Below are positions 16,693 to 24,076 of a stretch of DNA of 44,244 nucleotides, in pieces. The notes beneath the pieces were generated by a model. It was not told where the DNA came from, did not search any database, and worked only from the letters and a program-made list of their open reading frames with translations. The DNA is from DAOTXK01 sp034435395 (GTDB taxonomy: Bacteria; Chloroflexota; Anaerolineae; Aggregatilineales; Ch27): contig DAOTXK010000225.1 in NCBI GenBank assembly GCA_034435395.1, positions 1 to 44,244 of the forward strand. The letters run 5' to 3'. Position 1 is the first letter of the stretch. Every line of letters begins with the position of its first letter. The position numbers and the translations under genes are program-made.

Positions 16693-17913
16693 ATGAACCG
16701 GTATTTTCTGTCAGCAATGGCGGCCATGTTGCTGCTCACGGGCCTGGCCGGACCGCTCGGCGCGGGAACGGCCCAGGCGCAGGAAGGGTTGATCTTCATC
16801 GAGAGTCAGCCGGATGCGGCCGCGCTCTATATGGGCAGCCTGGCGTACATCCGCGACGAGCTGACCATCCCGGCAGGCATGACGGCGCACATCGCCCTGC
16901 CCGCGACGACCCTGCGCGATTCCCTGGTCATCACCGAGGATGGCCAGCGCCTGCGCAGCTATCGTTATGTGACCGGCGGCGACACGGCAGCCCCACAGCC
17001 GTCCGCCATCTTCACCAACTTCGCCATCGTCTCCAGCGGGGGTGGGGAGGGACGCCCGCTGGTGGTGACCTGGGACCCCCCGGCGGGCGACCAGCCGCGC
17101 CCGGTCGTGCTGGAGTATCTGGCCACCGGGGCCGGGTGGGAGCCGGTTTACGACCTGACCATCCTGGAGGAGAGCGGCGCGGACAGCCAGGTGATGTTCG
17201 GCTTTGACGCCCGGATCAGTAACACCAGCCTGATCCTGGACGGGGTCGAGATTCGGCTGGTGGCCGGGATGCCCGGCGCGGATAGCGAATACCGGCCCGA
17301 TATGACCGCCACCCAGGCCAATATCGGCTACGCCCAGGACCAGGCCGCGGCGGTGGGCGGCCCGGTGGCGATCAACCACGTCTACGAAGTCGGGGCGCTG
17401 ATCGTCCCCCAGAGCGAGGTGGTGCGCCACAACCTGGTGTACGAGCAACTGGAGGCGCGTCGCCTGCTGGTGTGGGATGCCCGCTTCGGCCAGCGGGTGG
17501 ACGTGATCTACAAAGTGCAGAACAGCACCGACGTGCCCTTCGTGGCGGGCAACGTCTACGCGTACCAGGATGCGCTGTATGTCGGCCAGGATCACATCGA
17601 ATGGACGCCGGCAGGCAGCGAGGGCAGCGTCACTGTCGCCGGGCTGAGCAGCGTCCGCGTGCGGCGCACGGAGAGCGTGGAGAACATCGGCAGCTTCGAC
17701 GACGACCGCTACCGGCATACGGTCACGCTGGCCGTCACCAATCACGGGGGCGAGGACATCGACCTGACCGTGCTGGACGCCTGGAACCAGGCCGGCCAGA
17801 ACTACCGCTTCAGCCACGAGCCGACGCGCCAGGGCAACAACGTCCTGCGCTGGGAGCTGACCATCCCCGCCGGGGAGAGCGTCGAGGTCGTCTATACCTT
17901 CATCGTGGATTAG
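16693..17913 (+). CDS. Secreted DUF4139-like protein
   Basis: The 406-residue protein has a clear signal peptide (about 1-29, ending AGTAQAQ) and no other membrane segment. The mature part is all-beta in character. The region with WEPVYDLTI, YKVQNSTD and VTVAGLSSVRVRR resembles the DUF4139 domain of the MuiA ('mucoidy inhibitor') group, whose biochemical role is unknown. A Lys/Gln-rich coiled coil, present in full-length MuiA proteins, is missing, so this is the C-terminal domain type only. AAAGGAG at 16679-16685 precedes the ATG at 16693, which rules out the longer upstream frame. It is divergent from the beta-helix gene and convergent with the FAS1 gene. DUF4139 assignment is by recalled pattern and is moderately sure. 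Confidence 0.75.
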   Translation: MNRYFLSAMAAMLLLTGLAGPLGAGTAQAQEGLIFIESQPDAAALYMGSLAYIRDELTIPAGMTAHIALPATTLRDSLVITEDGQRLRSYRYVTGGDTAAPQPSAIFTNFAIVSSGGGEGRPLVVTWDPPAGDQPRPVVLEYLATGAGWEPVYDLTILEESGADSQVMFGFDARISNTSLILDGVEIRLVAGMPGADSEYRPDMTATQANIGYAQDQAAAVGGPVAINHVYEVGALIVPQSEVVRHNLVYEQLEARRLLVWDARFGQRVDVIYKVQNSTDVPFVAGNVYAYQDALYVGQDHIEWTPAGSEGSVTVAGLSSVRVRRTESVENIGSFDDDRYRHTVTLAVTNHGGEDIDLTVLDAWNQAGQNYRFSHEPTRQGNNVLRWELTIPAGESVEVVYTFIVD

Positions 17914-17991
17914 CCCCCAGAAGCAGGGTGTGGTCCCGCCGGGGCGCTGGCCTGCCACCCTGGCGGGAATCGCCATTCCCTCCCAAGCCAG

Positions 17992-18020
17992 CGAGGCCGG
18001 GCTTGCCTGCCCCGGCCTCG
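17992..18020. terminator. Strong GC hairpin between convergent genes
   Basis: A perfect 10-bp stem (17992-18001 CGAGGCCGGG with 18011-18020 CCCGGCCTCG) and a 9-base loop lie between the DUF4139-like and FAS1 genes, which converge. Neither side has a T run, so it may be a weak, bidirectional or Rho-assisted terminator. Confidence 0.45.
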
Positions 18021-18067
18021 GCGGTGTGTATTCTGGGTAGTCCCGGTACGGGTGATGTTGGGCGTGC

Positions 18068-19198
18068 TCAGCTCGCGGGCGGCAGGAGCACGCCGTCGAT
18101 GACGTGGATCACGCCGTTGGCCGCTTCGATGTCGGTGATGATCACCTGGATGGTCTCATTCAGGTAGACGTTGCCATCGCGCACGCTGATGGTGATGTCT
18201 GAGCCTTGCAACGTGGTCACGGCGCTCAGCCCCACCACGTCAGCTGCCATGGCCTGGCCGGACACCACATGGTACAGCAGGATGTCGGTCAGCGTCTCGG
18301 TGTCGGCCAGCAGAGCGGCCGGCTCGATGCCCAGCGCGGCCAACGCCGCTGCGAAGGCATCATCGGTCGGGGCGAAAACGGTGAAGGGACCCTCACCGCT
18401 CAGCGCGTCGACCAGATCGGCGGCCTGCACGGCGGCCACCAGTGTGGTGAAGCGCCCATCGGCCACGGCGATCTCAACGATGTTGCCGGGGGCAACGGGC
18501 AGGCTCATCACGTCACCGCTGGGGGAAGTCAGCGGGGCGTACACCCAGCCGATCTCGCCGTTGTAGCTGATCTGAATCCAGTCGCCAGCCTCATTGCGGG
18601 CCAGCGCCTCCGCGCGGTCATTGATGCGGAAGGTGCCAATGATCCGCTCATTGAGGCCAGGGCCAGCGCGGAACCTCAGGTTGCTGGGGCCGTCATTGGT
18701 CACGCTGAAAGGCGGCAGGAGCACGCCGTCGATGACGTGGATCACGCCGTTGGCCGCTTCGATGTCGGTGATGATCACCTGGATGGTCTCATTCAGGTAG
18801 ACGTTGCCATCGCGCACGCTGATGCGGATGTCCAGGCCGTTGAGCGTGGTCACGGCGTCCAGGCCGACCACGTCAGCTGCCATGGCCTGGCCAGCCACCA
18901 CATGGTACAGCAGGATATCGGTCAGCGTCTCGGAGTCGGCCAGCAGAGCGGCCGGCTCGATGCCCAACGCGGCCAACGCCGCCGCGAAGGCGTCATCGGT
19001 CGGGGCGAAGACGGTGAAGGGGCCTTCGCTCTTGAGGGCATCCACCAGACCGGCGGCCTGCACGGCGGCCACCAGCGTGGTGAAGCGCCCGTCGGCCACG
19101 GCGAGGTCGACGATGTCCGGTTGCTCCTGCGCCAGGGCGGGCACCATGGACAGTGCCAGCAACAACATCGACACCAGGACCAGGGTAACTTTACGCAT
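18068..19198 (-). CDS. Secreted FAS1-SH3b-FAS1 protein
   Basis: The 376-residue protein has a signal peptide (about 1-23, ending ALAQ). A first fasciclin (FAS1) domain covers about residues 27-163, a bacterial SH3 domain about 168-225 (including LRFRAGPG and GEIGWVY) and a second FAS1 domain about 238-376. FAS1 domains mediate cell adhesion and SH3b domains often bind peptidoglycan or peptides, so a cell-surface adhesion role is likely. The two FAS1 domains are offset by exactly 211 residues (IVDLAVADG at 29, IVEIAVADG at 240) and their 3' coding parts are identical over 114 bp, indicating a recent duplication or gene conversion. GGAGAGATACC precedes the ATG at 19198, and a very good promoter lies upstream. 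Confidence 0.93.
   Translation of the reverse strand: MRKVTLVLVSMLLLALSMVPALAQEQPDIVDLAVADGRFTTLVAAVQAAGLVDALKSEGPFTVFAPTDDAFAAALAALGIEPAALLADSETLTDILLYHVVAGQAMAADVVGLDAVTTLNGLDIRISVRDGNVYLNETIQVIITDIEAANGVIHVIDGVLLPPFSVTNDGPSNLRFRAGPGLNERIIGTFRINDRAEALARNEAGDWIQISYNGEIGWVYAPLTSPSGDVMSLPVAPGNIVEIAVADGRFTTLVAAVQAADLVDALSGEGPFTVFAPTDDAFAAALAALGIEPAALLADTETLTDILLYHVVSGQAMAADVVGLSAVTTLQGSDITISVRDGNVYLNETIQVIITDIEAANGVIHVIDGVLLPPAS
18078..18191 (-). repeat. 114-bp direct repeat, copy A (second FAS1 domain)
   Basis: By direct reading this segment is identical to 18711-18824, 633 bp away in the same orientation and the same codon phase. It encodes the last part of FAS1 domain 2. Confidence 0.9.
18711..18824 (-). 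repeat. 114-bp direct repeat, copy B (first FAS1 domain)
   Basis: Identical to 18078-18191 by direct reading; encodes the end of FAS1 domain 1. Divergence is seen immediately outside the block. Confidence 0.9.
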
Positions 19199-19230
19199 GG
19201 TATCTCTCCTTAAAGTGAACTTGACTGACT

Positions 19231-19247
19231 TGTACATGTATTGTACA
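19231..19247. promoter_or_regulatory. Paired TGTACA palindromes near the FAS1 transcription start
   Basis: TGTACA occurs at 19231-19236 and 19242-19247, 11 bp apart centre to centre, that is about one helical turn. The pair is part of a direct repeat of TTGTACAT. It overlaps the predicted start site of the FAS1 gene, a position suited to a repressor. Confidence 0.4.
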
Positions 19248-19252
19248 TAAAA

Positions 19253-19281
19253 ACTATACACATTGGGACCCGCCGTGTCAA
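19253..19281 (-). promoter_or_regulatory. Strong sigma70 promoter of the FAS1 gene
   Basis: On the minus strand TTGACA (19281-19276) and TATAGT (19258-19253) are exactly 17 bp apart. The -35 box is perfect. The predicted start near 19246 gives a leader of about 48 bases with GGAGAG near its end. Confidence 0.75.
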
Positions 19282-19369
19282 TAACTAAACATTAGAATTG
19301 GATGAGTATCGGTTTTGTCCAGATTAGGGTGTCCCAGAAGCCGCCGTGAGCCAGCCTCCCGACCGGTGG

Positions 19370-20293
19370 CTACCCGGTCGCTGGTGAGGCGATGCCATAC
19401 TGGTAGTGGATGATGGCTTCTGGGGGCGGCGCGTCTCCGTAGATCATGCGGGTGGAGCGACGCTGGTAGCGCAGATCATGGTTGTGGGCGAAGACCGTCG
19501 CCTGGGCGTTGTGGTCGGGGATGTCCACGCGCACCTGCCGCCCGATCAGCGCGCCGAGCGCCGTCCGCAGCAGCTTCTCCGCGCCCCAGGGGGAGCGGTG
19601 GACCCAGGGGCCGATGTGAACCAGGTTGGGGGCTTTGGTCTGGGCCAGCGCGAAGCCCACAATCTCCCCGTCCTCTTCATCGACCCAGCCCAGGCGGGGG
19701 AAATCGGTGGCCAGGCGGCGGATGATCCGTCCGCGCGACACGCCGAAGACCTGCCCGTCCAGCGCCACCACCCCCTCCAGGTCGGATCGACGCAGCGGGC
19801 GCGCCCGTGGGCCGAGGTAATCGCTGGCCCGCCCCGTCCACATCTCGATATGGTAGAGCGGGCGGAAGCCCATTTTTTCATAAAGCGGGCGTCCCGCCGC
19901 CGCCGCATCCAGCATGATGTGGGCCACGCCCTGCGACTGGAGATACTCCAGGGCCGCCAGCGTGACCTGCCGCCCGTATCCCTGGCGCTGGCAGTCGGGG
20001 TGCGTGATCACCATCCCGATCCAGGCGCGGTCCTGCCCATAACCCATGGCGATGGCCGTGGCGATCAGCCGCTCCCCCTGGGCGATGCAGAAACAGCCCC
20101 GCCCACCCCAGACGATCAGCCGCGCCCAGTCCTCAACCGTGTGCCCCCAGCCCACCGCCCACGACAGAGCCTGAGCGCGGGCGGCGTCCTCCAGGCGCAG
20201 GCGGCGCAGGACCGGCTCACGGGGTCCTTTCTCCCCCCAGACCAGAGCCACAGACCTTCCCTCCTGAAGTCCCGGCACATCAATATTATTCAT
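19370..20293 (-). CDS. Tandem GNAT-fold acetyltransferase
   Basis: This 307-residue protein contains an N-terminal GNAT domain (about 20-140) with the acetyl-CoA loop in VITHPDCQRQGYGRQ and the end motif LYEKMGFRPLY. A second half (about 155-290) resembles the Acetyltransf_18/YitH-type domain often found fused C-terminally to GNAT domains. It probably acetylates a small amine or a protein in the cytoplasm, with the substrate unknown. The ATG at 20293 (MNNIDVPGL) is preferred; an upstream TTG at 20314 would add only Arg/Ala residues. No Shine-Dalgarno sequence is visible before either. It is divergent from rmuC, with start codons about 120 bp apart. Confidence 0.85.
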   Translation of the reverse strand: MNNIDVPGLQEGRSVALVWGEKGPREPVLRRLRLEDAARAQALSWAVGWGHTVEDWARLIVWGGRGCFCIAQGERLIATAIAMGYGQDRAWIGMVITHPDCQRQGYGRQVTLAALEYLQSQGVAHIMLDAAAAGRPLYEKMGFRPLYHIEMWTGRASDYLGPRARPLRRSDLEGVVALDGQVFGVSRGRIIRRLATDFPRLGWVDEEDGEIVGFALAQTKAPNLVHIGPWVHRSPWGAEKLLRTALGALIGRQVRVDIPDHNAQATVFAHNHDLRYQRRSTRMIYGDAPPPEAIIHYQYGIASPATG

Positions 20294-20367
20294 GCGGGCG
20301 GCGCGGCGCGCCAAGCCAGCCCTGGTTAGGATTTTCAGGCCAACATCGCGCTTTTGGCGAACACCTG

Positions 20368-20373
20368 TATAAT
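20368..20373 (+). promoter_or_regulatory. Perfect -10 box for rmuC
   Basis: TATAAT with TG directly in front lies 40 bases upstream of the chosen rmuC start. No -35 box is recognisable at 16-18 bp. Confidence 0.4.
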
Positions 20374-20412
20374 GCAGTCACCGGCATGGTCATGGACACG
20401 GCGAGGTCCGCT

Positions 20413-21432
20413 ATGGATACCCTGGTCATCGCGCTGCTGCTCATCATCCTGGCCCTGGTGATCGTGATCGCCATCCTGCTCCGCCAGCGGGGCACCGGGG
20501 ACCGCGACCTGGAAGCGCAGCTCCGCAACCTCCAGCTCGGTCTGGTTGAGCTGCGCGCGCACGCCAGCGCCCGCCAGTCGGATACGCACTCGCTGGCCGC
20601 GCGCATCAACGCCGTGCAGATGGGCCTCAGCGAGCTGAACGCTTACGTCAAGGCGCGTCAGGAAACCGAGCGCCGCACCATGGAATCGATCCGGCGGCTG
20701 GAGACCGTGATCGCCGGCACGCAGACCAAAGGCGCTGCCGGGGAGAACATCCTGGAAGCCGTGTTCGCCAAGCTGCCACCCGACTGGCAGCTCCGCGACT
20801 TCCGCATCGGGGACCGCACGGTCGAGTTCGGCCTGCGCCTGCCCAATAACCTGGTCCTGCCCATCGACAGCAAGTGGACGGCCACCCCGCTGCTGGAGCT
20901 GTTCCTGGCTGCCGAGGATGTCGGCGAGCAGCTTCGGCTCAAGCGGCAGATCGAGTTCGCCGTGCTGCGTAAGGCCAAGGAGGTCCGTAAGTACCTGGAC
21001 CCGCACCTGACGACGCCGTTCGGCGTGGCCGTCGTCCCCGACGCCGTCTACGACCTGTGCGCCGGGATTCAGGCGGATGTCTTCCAGTTGAATGTGGTGC
21101 TGATCAGTTACAGCCTGTTTGTGCCGTACCTGCTGCTGGTTTTCCAGACCATGCTCAAGGCCGGGCAAAGCCTCGATATGCAGCGGCTGGAATCCTACCT
21201 GGGCAGCGTGGAAGAAGGGCTGACGGCGCTGCAAGGGGAGATCGAAGGGCGGCTCTCGCGGGCCATCCGCATGTTGAGCAACTCCCGCAGCGAGATGCGG
21301 ACTTACCTCAGCCAGGTCAGGGGCGGCCTGCGCGGCCTGCAGGTCAACGCTTCGGCTCATGCGCTGCCGGAGGAAACGTCCGCCCAGGAAAACTCGCTCG
21401 ATGCTGCCGCGCCGCGCCTGCCCGGCATGTGA
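20413..21432 (+). CDS. rmuC: RmuC family protein, membrane-anchored
   Basis: The 339-residue protein begins with one transmembrane helix (about 3-23, MDTLVIALLLIILALV...), then a coiled-coil-prone region (about 30-105), then a core with GAAGENILEAVFAKLP and PIDSKW, the conserved opening of the RmuC nuclease-like domain (PD-(D/E)XK fold). RmuC is associated with limiting DNA inversion and recombination at short repeats; the catalytic mechanism is not well established. The ATG at 20413 is chosen because GCGAGG (20401-20406) lies at ideal spacing and the helix follows at once. ATGs at 20386 and 20392 lack a Shine-Dalgarno sequence. The protein is shorter than E. coli RmuC, mainly in the coiled coil. 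Confidence 0.87.
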   Translation: MDTLVIALLLIILALVIVIAILLRQRGTGDRDLEAQLRNLQLGLVELRAHASARQSDTHSLAARINAVQMGLSELNAYVKARQETERRTMESIRRLETVIAGTQTKGAAGENILEAVFAKLPPDWQLRDFRIGDRTVEFGLRLPNNLVLPIDSKWTATPLLELFLAAEDVGEQLRLKRQIEFAVLRKAKEVRKYLDPHLTTPFGVAVVPDAVYDLCAGIQADVFQLNVVLISYSLFVPYLLLVFQTMLKAGQSLDMQRLESYLGSVEEGLTALQGEIEGRLSRAIRMLSNSRSEMRTYLSQVRGGLRGLQVNASAHALPEETSAQENSLDAAAPRLPGM

Positions 21433-21471
21433 CATTTTGTCGGGCTGGCGTCCGACATTCGCCCGCTATTG

Positions 21472-21485
21472 GTGATTTTTATCAC
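21472..21485. promoter_or_regulatory. CRP/FNR-like palindrome at the ferredoxin promoter
   Basis: GTGATTTTTATCAC is a perfect 5-bp palindrome around TTTT, and read as GGTGA-N6-TCACA it matches the CRP/FNR-family operator form. Its centre (21478.5) falls about 42-43 bases before the predicted start near 21521, the class II activator position. Confidence 0.45.
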
Positions 21486-21514
21486 ATTACGCCGCCCCGT
21501 CATCCTGCTATGAT
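21486..21514 (+). promoter_or_regulatory. Extended -10 promoter of the ferredoxin gene
   Basis: TGCTATGAT (21506-21514) is an extended -10 element. At 17 bp spacing the -35 position is a poor ATTACG (21486-21491), consistent with a promoter that needs an activator. Confidence 0.5.
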
Positions 21515-21559
21515 CGAGGCGTCTATAACCCTTTGCCTGAGGCTAGTCAGAGGTGGACA

Positions 21560-21760
21560 ATGGCATCACCCGTGATCAACAAAGATGAGTGCAGCGCCTG
21601 CGCCGCCTGCGCGGACCAGTGTCCGGTGGAAGCGATCGCCGAGACCGACGACGGCTACTACGAGATTAATCCCAGCATCTGCGTGGAGTGTGAGGGCTAC
21701 GCCGACTCGCCGCAGTGCGTGGACATCTGCCCCAGCGAGGCCATCACCTACACGGGCTGA
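21560..21760 (+). CDS. 2[4Fe-4S] ferredoxin
   Basis: This 66-residue electron carrier has two cysteine motifs: C-X2-C-X2-C-X3-C (CSACAACADQC) and C-X2-C-X8-C-X3-C, followed by PSEA. The longer loop in the second motif is typical of the Allochromatium (Alv)-type ferredoxins, which have low and separated cluster potentials. Redox partners are not evident from the neighbours. AGAGGTGG at 21549-21556 precedes the ATG at 21560; an in-frame ATG at 21533 has no Shine-Dalgarno sequence. The promoter carries an extended -10 box and a CRP/FNR-like palindrome, and a terminator follows, so this is a single-gene transcript. Confidence 0.95.
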   Translation: MASPVINKDECSACAACADQCPVEAIAETDDGYYEINPSICVECEGYADSPQCVDICPSEAITYTG

Positions 21761-21787
21761 CCTCGCCCACCTGCTCCAACCTGAGAG

Positions 21788-21813
21788 GGCGCGTCGCTGC
21801 GCGCCTTCTTTTG
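21788..21813 (+). terminator. Rho-independent terminator after ferredoxin
   Basis: Stem GGCGCG (21788-21793) with CGCGCC (21800-21805), a 6-base loop, then TTCTTTTG (21806-21813). It starts 28 bp after the ferredoxin stop codon. Confidence 0.75.
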
Positions 21814-22006
21814 ATTCCCCGCCACATCCCCACTGAGGCGGGTGCGCCCGCCTGGCTCCTGGCAGTCCCTCCATATGGGCCAACAAAAGCAAGGCGCATG
21901 CGTATCTCTGTTCCCTCCACCTTCGACACGCGAATACAACCCTGGATGGACTCGACGGTTCCGCTGGAGCAGGGTAGTGGATAAAACTTCCGGGTTGCAT
22001 GCTTGT

Positions 22007-22035
22007 TTTGCTGTCCTCATGGGACATGATACAAT
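22007..22035 (+). promoter_or_regulatory. Candidate promoter for the second beta-helix gene
   Basis: TTTGCT (22007-22012) and an extended -10 TGATACAAT (box 22030-22035) are 17 bp apart. It would give a long leader of about 240 bases before the ATG at 22281. Confidence 0.4.
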
Positions 22036-22280
22036 ATCAAGATATCCAAACGGGGTCTCAAAGCCCCTGAAGTCTTCCAGTTTTGCGTCGCCAGTCTTGG
22101 CAAATGGTGTGTTAGAATTTCTGGTTCTGCCAAAAGTATCAAATCAGACACTGCACTTACTAGATGCTTAACAAGTTTAGGCGAAGTGGGCCCCACTCAA
22201 CGTAAAAACCGCGAGGGGTGATTTGCTGGCGAATTTCTCCCAGCATTTTTCCTCACCATCCCCCGAATAGGAGTGCCAAC

Positions 22281-23966
22281 ATGAAACGCCCTGCCCTATT
22301 AGTCGCTATCTACCTCCTTGCGCTAATTTTGGTTAAGTCTGCCCACGCATCAGTAACTATGCCCTTTACTGGAAGCGATCGGCTTCAGATCGCAAATGCG
22401 ATCTACTATGTGCGCCCAGACGGCGGCAGCGCCGAACAGTGCACGGGCCTCGCTGATGCACCCTATTCAGGCAGTGGAACTGGACAACCATGTGCCTGGA
22501 ACCACCCCTTCCAGGCCCTGCCACCGAGTAACACGCCGCGCATAACCGGAGGCGATACGCTGATCATTGCCTCCGGTGAATACCCTATGGGCTACGGGGC
22601 ACCAGGAGCCGATAGCTGTGATGAAGGGGGCTCGTTTGACTGCCTCATGCCGCCCATTCCAAGCGGGCCTACGCCTGACCGTCCGACCCGTATCCTGGGA
22701 GCGGGATGGGATTCCGGTTGCTCAACTCCGCCTGAATTGTGGGGAACAGGCCGTCCCTGGTTTATTATAAACCTGACCGATTCCAGCAATGTCGAAATCG
22801 CCTGCCTGGAAATTACTGACCACTCCGGCTGTGTCGAAAACCACACCGGCGGGCTGGCCTGTGAGCGCGACAATCCGCCGTATGGGGATTGGGCTGCCTA
22901 TGGGCTTCATGCAGAAGACTCGACCAACGTCTATCTCCGGAATCTCAACATTCATGGGCTGGCAGCGGGCGGGGTTCACGCCGGGCGGCTGACCGATTGG
23001 ACGGTGGAAAACGTGCGTATTGCCGGGAACGGCTTTGTGGGCTGGGATGGCGACTTGTGGGATGACGAGGGTGACTCGAACACGGGGACCCTCATCTTCC
23101 GGCGCTGGGTGGTAGAGTGGAATGGTTGTGGCGAAACCTATCCGGAGGGTGAGCCGGTCGGCTGCTGGGGGCAGGAGGCGGGTGGCTACGGCGATGGCGT
23201 GGGAACGGGCGAAACAGGTGGCGATTGGATCATCGAGGATTCGGCCTTCCTTCACAACACCTCGGATGGTCTCGATTTGCTGTACCATACGCTGGGCGGA
23301 AGCGTGACCCTCAACCGTGTGCGGGCTGAGGGCAACGCGGGCAACCAGATCAAAGTCGCCGGACCGACCACGATTACGAACAGTGTGCTGGTCGGTAACT
23401 GCGCCTTTTTTGAAGACCAGCCTTTCACCTATTGGGTCGATCATTGCCGGGCGCTCGGCAACACCTGGGAAATTGCCTACACAAGCGGTGAGCAGGTCTC
23501 CATGGTGAACTCCACCGTGTACGGCCAGGGGGACGGGTTGGTCGGAGCGGGACCGCGTGAAGGCTTCCAGTGTGACGGCTCAGAGACCGTCCGCGTTCAG
23601 AACAGTATCTTCGTGGGCGATGCTGATTATTTCGATCCCTCCGATGTCACCTTTTTCTTTTACCAGGAGGGTTGCGGCAATCTCAAGCTCGACTCTGACT
23701 ACAACATTGCCTTCAACACCAAGAATATCGAGTGCGGGGCCAATGGTGACTTCGTGGTTTCCGGCAGCCATGATTTCTGCGAGGACCCTCGGCTTTCCGG
23801 ACCACTTGCCGGCCCTGACTTTGGAATGACATTAATGCCCGATAGCCCGGCCATTGACACCGGCAACAGTACGTACTGTCCGCCTGACGACTATCTTGGC
23901 AATCCCCGCCCTGCGGACGGCAATGGCGATGGCAACGCCGTCTGTGATCGGGGGGCTTATGAGTAG
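22281..23966 (+). CDS. Secreted Cys-rich right-handed beta-helix protein
   Basis: The 561-residue protein has a signal peptide (about 1-24, ending SAHAS). The mature part opens with IYYVRPDGGSAEQC and continues as a series of beta-helix coils of the type 'SVTLNRVRAEGNAGNQIKVA'. It ends in YLGNPRPADGNGDGNAVCDRGAYE, the same kind of terminal motif seen at 14980-16530. It contains many Cys residues spread along the chain, suggesting disulfides in an extracytoplasmic protein. It could bind or cleave a polysaccharide, but no catalytic residues can be named. AGGAGTGCC at 22270-22278 precedes the ATG at 22281. Codon use is more A/T-rich than in neighbours, suggesting acquisition by transfer. Confidence 0.85.
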   Translation: MKRPALLVAIYLLALILVKSAHASVTMPFTGSDRLQIANAIYYVRPDGGSAEQCTGLADAPYSGSGTGQPCAWNHPFQALPPSNTPRITGGDTLIIASGEYPMGYGAPGADSCDEGGSFDCLMPPIPSGPTPDRPTRILGAGWDSGCSTPPELWGTGRPWFIINLTDSSNVEIACLEITDHSGCVENHTGGLACERDNPPYGDWAAYGLHAEDSTNVYLRNLNIHGLAAGGVHAGRLTDWTVENVRIAGNGFVGWDGDLWDDEGDSNTGTLIFRRWVVEWNGCGETYPEGEPVGCWGQEAGGYGDGVGTGETGGDWIIEDSAFLHNTSDGLDLLYHTLGGSVTLNRVRAEGNAGNQIKVAGPTTITNSVLVGNCAFFEDQPFTYWVDHCRALGNTWEIAYTSGEQVSMVNSTVYGQGDGLVGAGPREGFQCDGSETVRVQNSIFVGDADYFDPSDVTFFFYQEGCGNLKLDSDYNIAFNTKNIECGANGDFVVSGSHDFCEDPRLSGPLAGPDFGMTLMPDSPAIDTGNSTYCPPDDYLGNPRPADGNGDGNAVCDRGAYE

Positions 23967-24070
23967 ATCATTTGGCTATTCAGGTTCATCCAACCAAACG
24001 GCTTTCCCCAGGTCTTGAAGAAAAGCTGGTATTCTTCATGACACCGTTTGTCAAGGGTGATCAGCGGCAT
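23957..24070 (-). pseudogene. Possible 37-codon gene remnant
   Basis: On the minus strand ATG 24070 to TAA 23957-23959 encodes 37 residues with the look of a protein C-terminus (TLDKRCHEEYQLFFKTWGKP as part of it). It has no good Shine-Dalgarno sequence and overlaps the beta-helix gene end. It may be the tail of a truncated gene or chance. Confidence 0.2.
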
Positions 24071-24076
24071 CCTGCC

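Larger units (their letters stand above)
21761..22280. other. Gene-poor, lower-GC stretch between ferredoxin and beta-helix genes
   Basis: About 500 bases hold the ferredoxin terminator, a possible promoter (22007-22035) and no convincing gene. Short open frames here, including one at 21842-22171, have no Shine-Dalgarno sequence and a protein composition unlike neighbouring genes. Base composition becomes visibly more A/T rich from about 21900. Confidence 0.6.

Noticed and set aside
18068..19198. CRISPR-like repeats
   Set aside because: Only two 114-bp copies 633 bp apart, both in frame inside FAS1 domains.
18206..19213. Long plus-strand frame opposite the FAS1 gene
   Set aside because: It only mirrors the duplicated FAS1 codons and has no ribosome site.
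21842..22171. 109-codon plus-strand frame
   Set aside because: No Shine-Dalgarno sequence, atypical composition, overlaps the terminator/promoter region.
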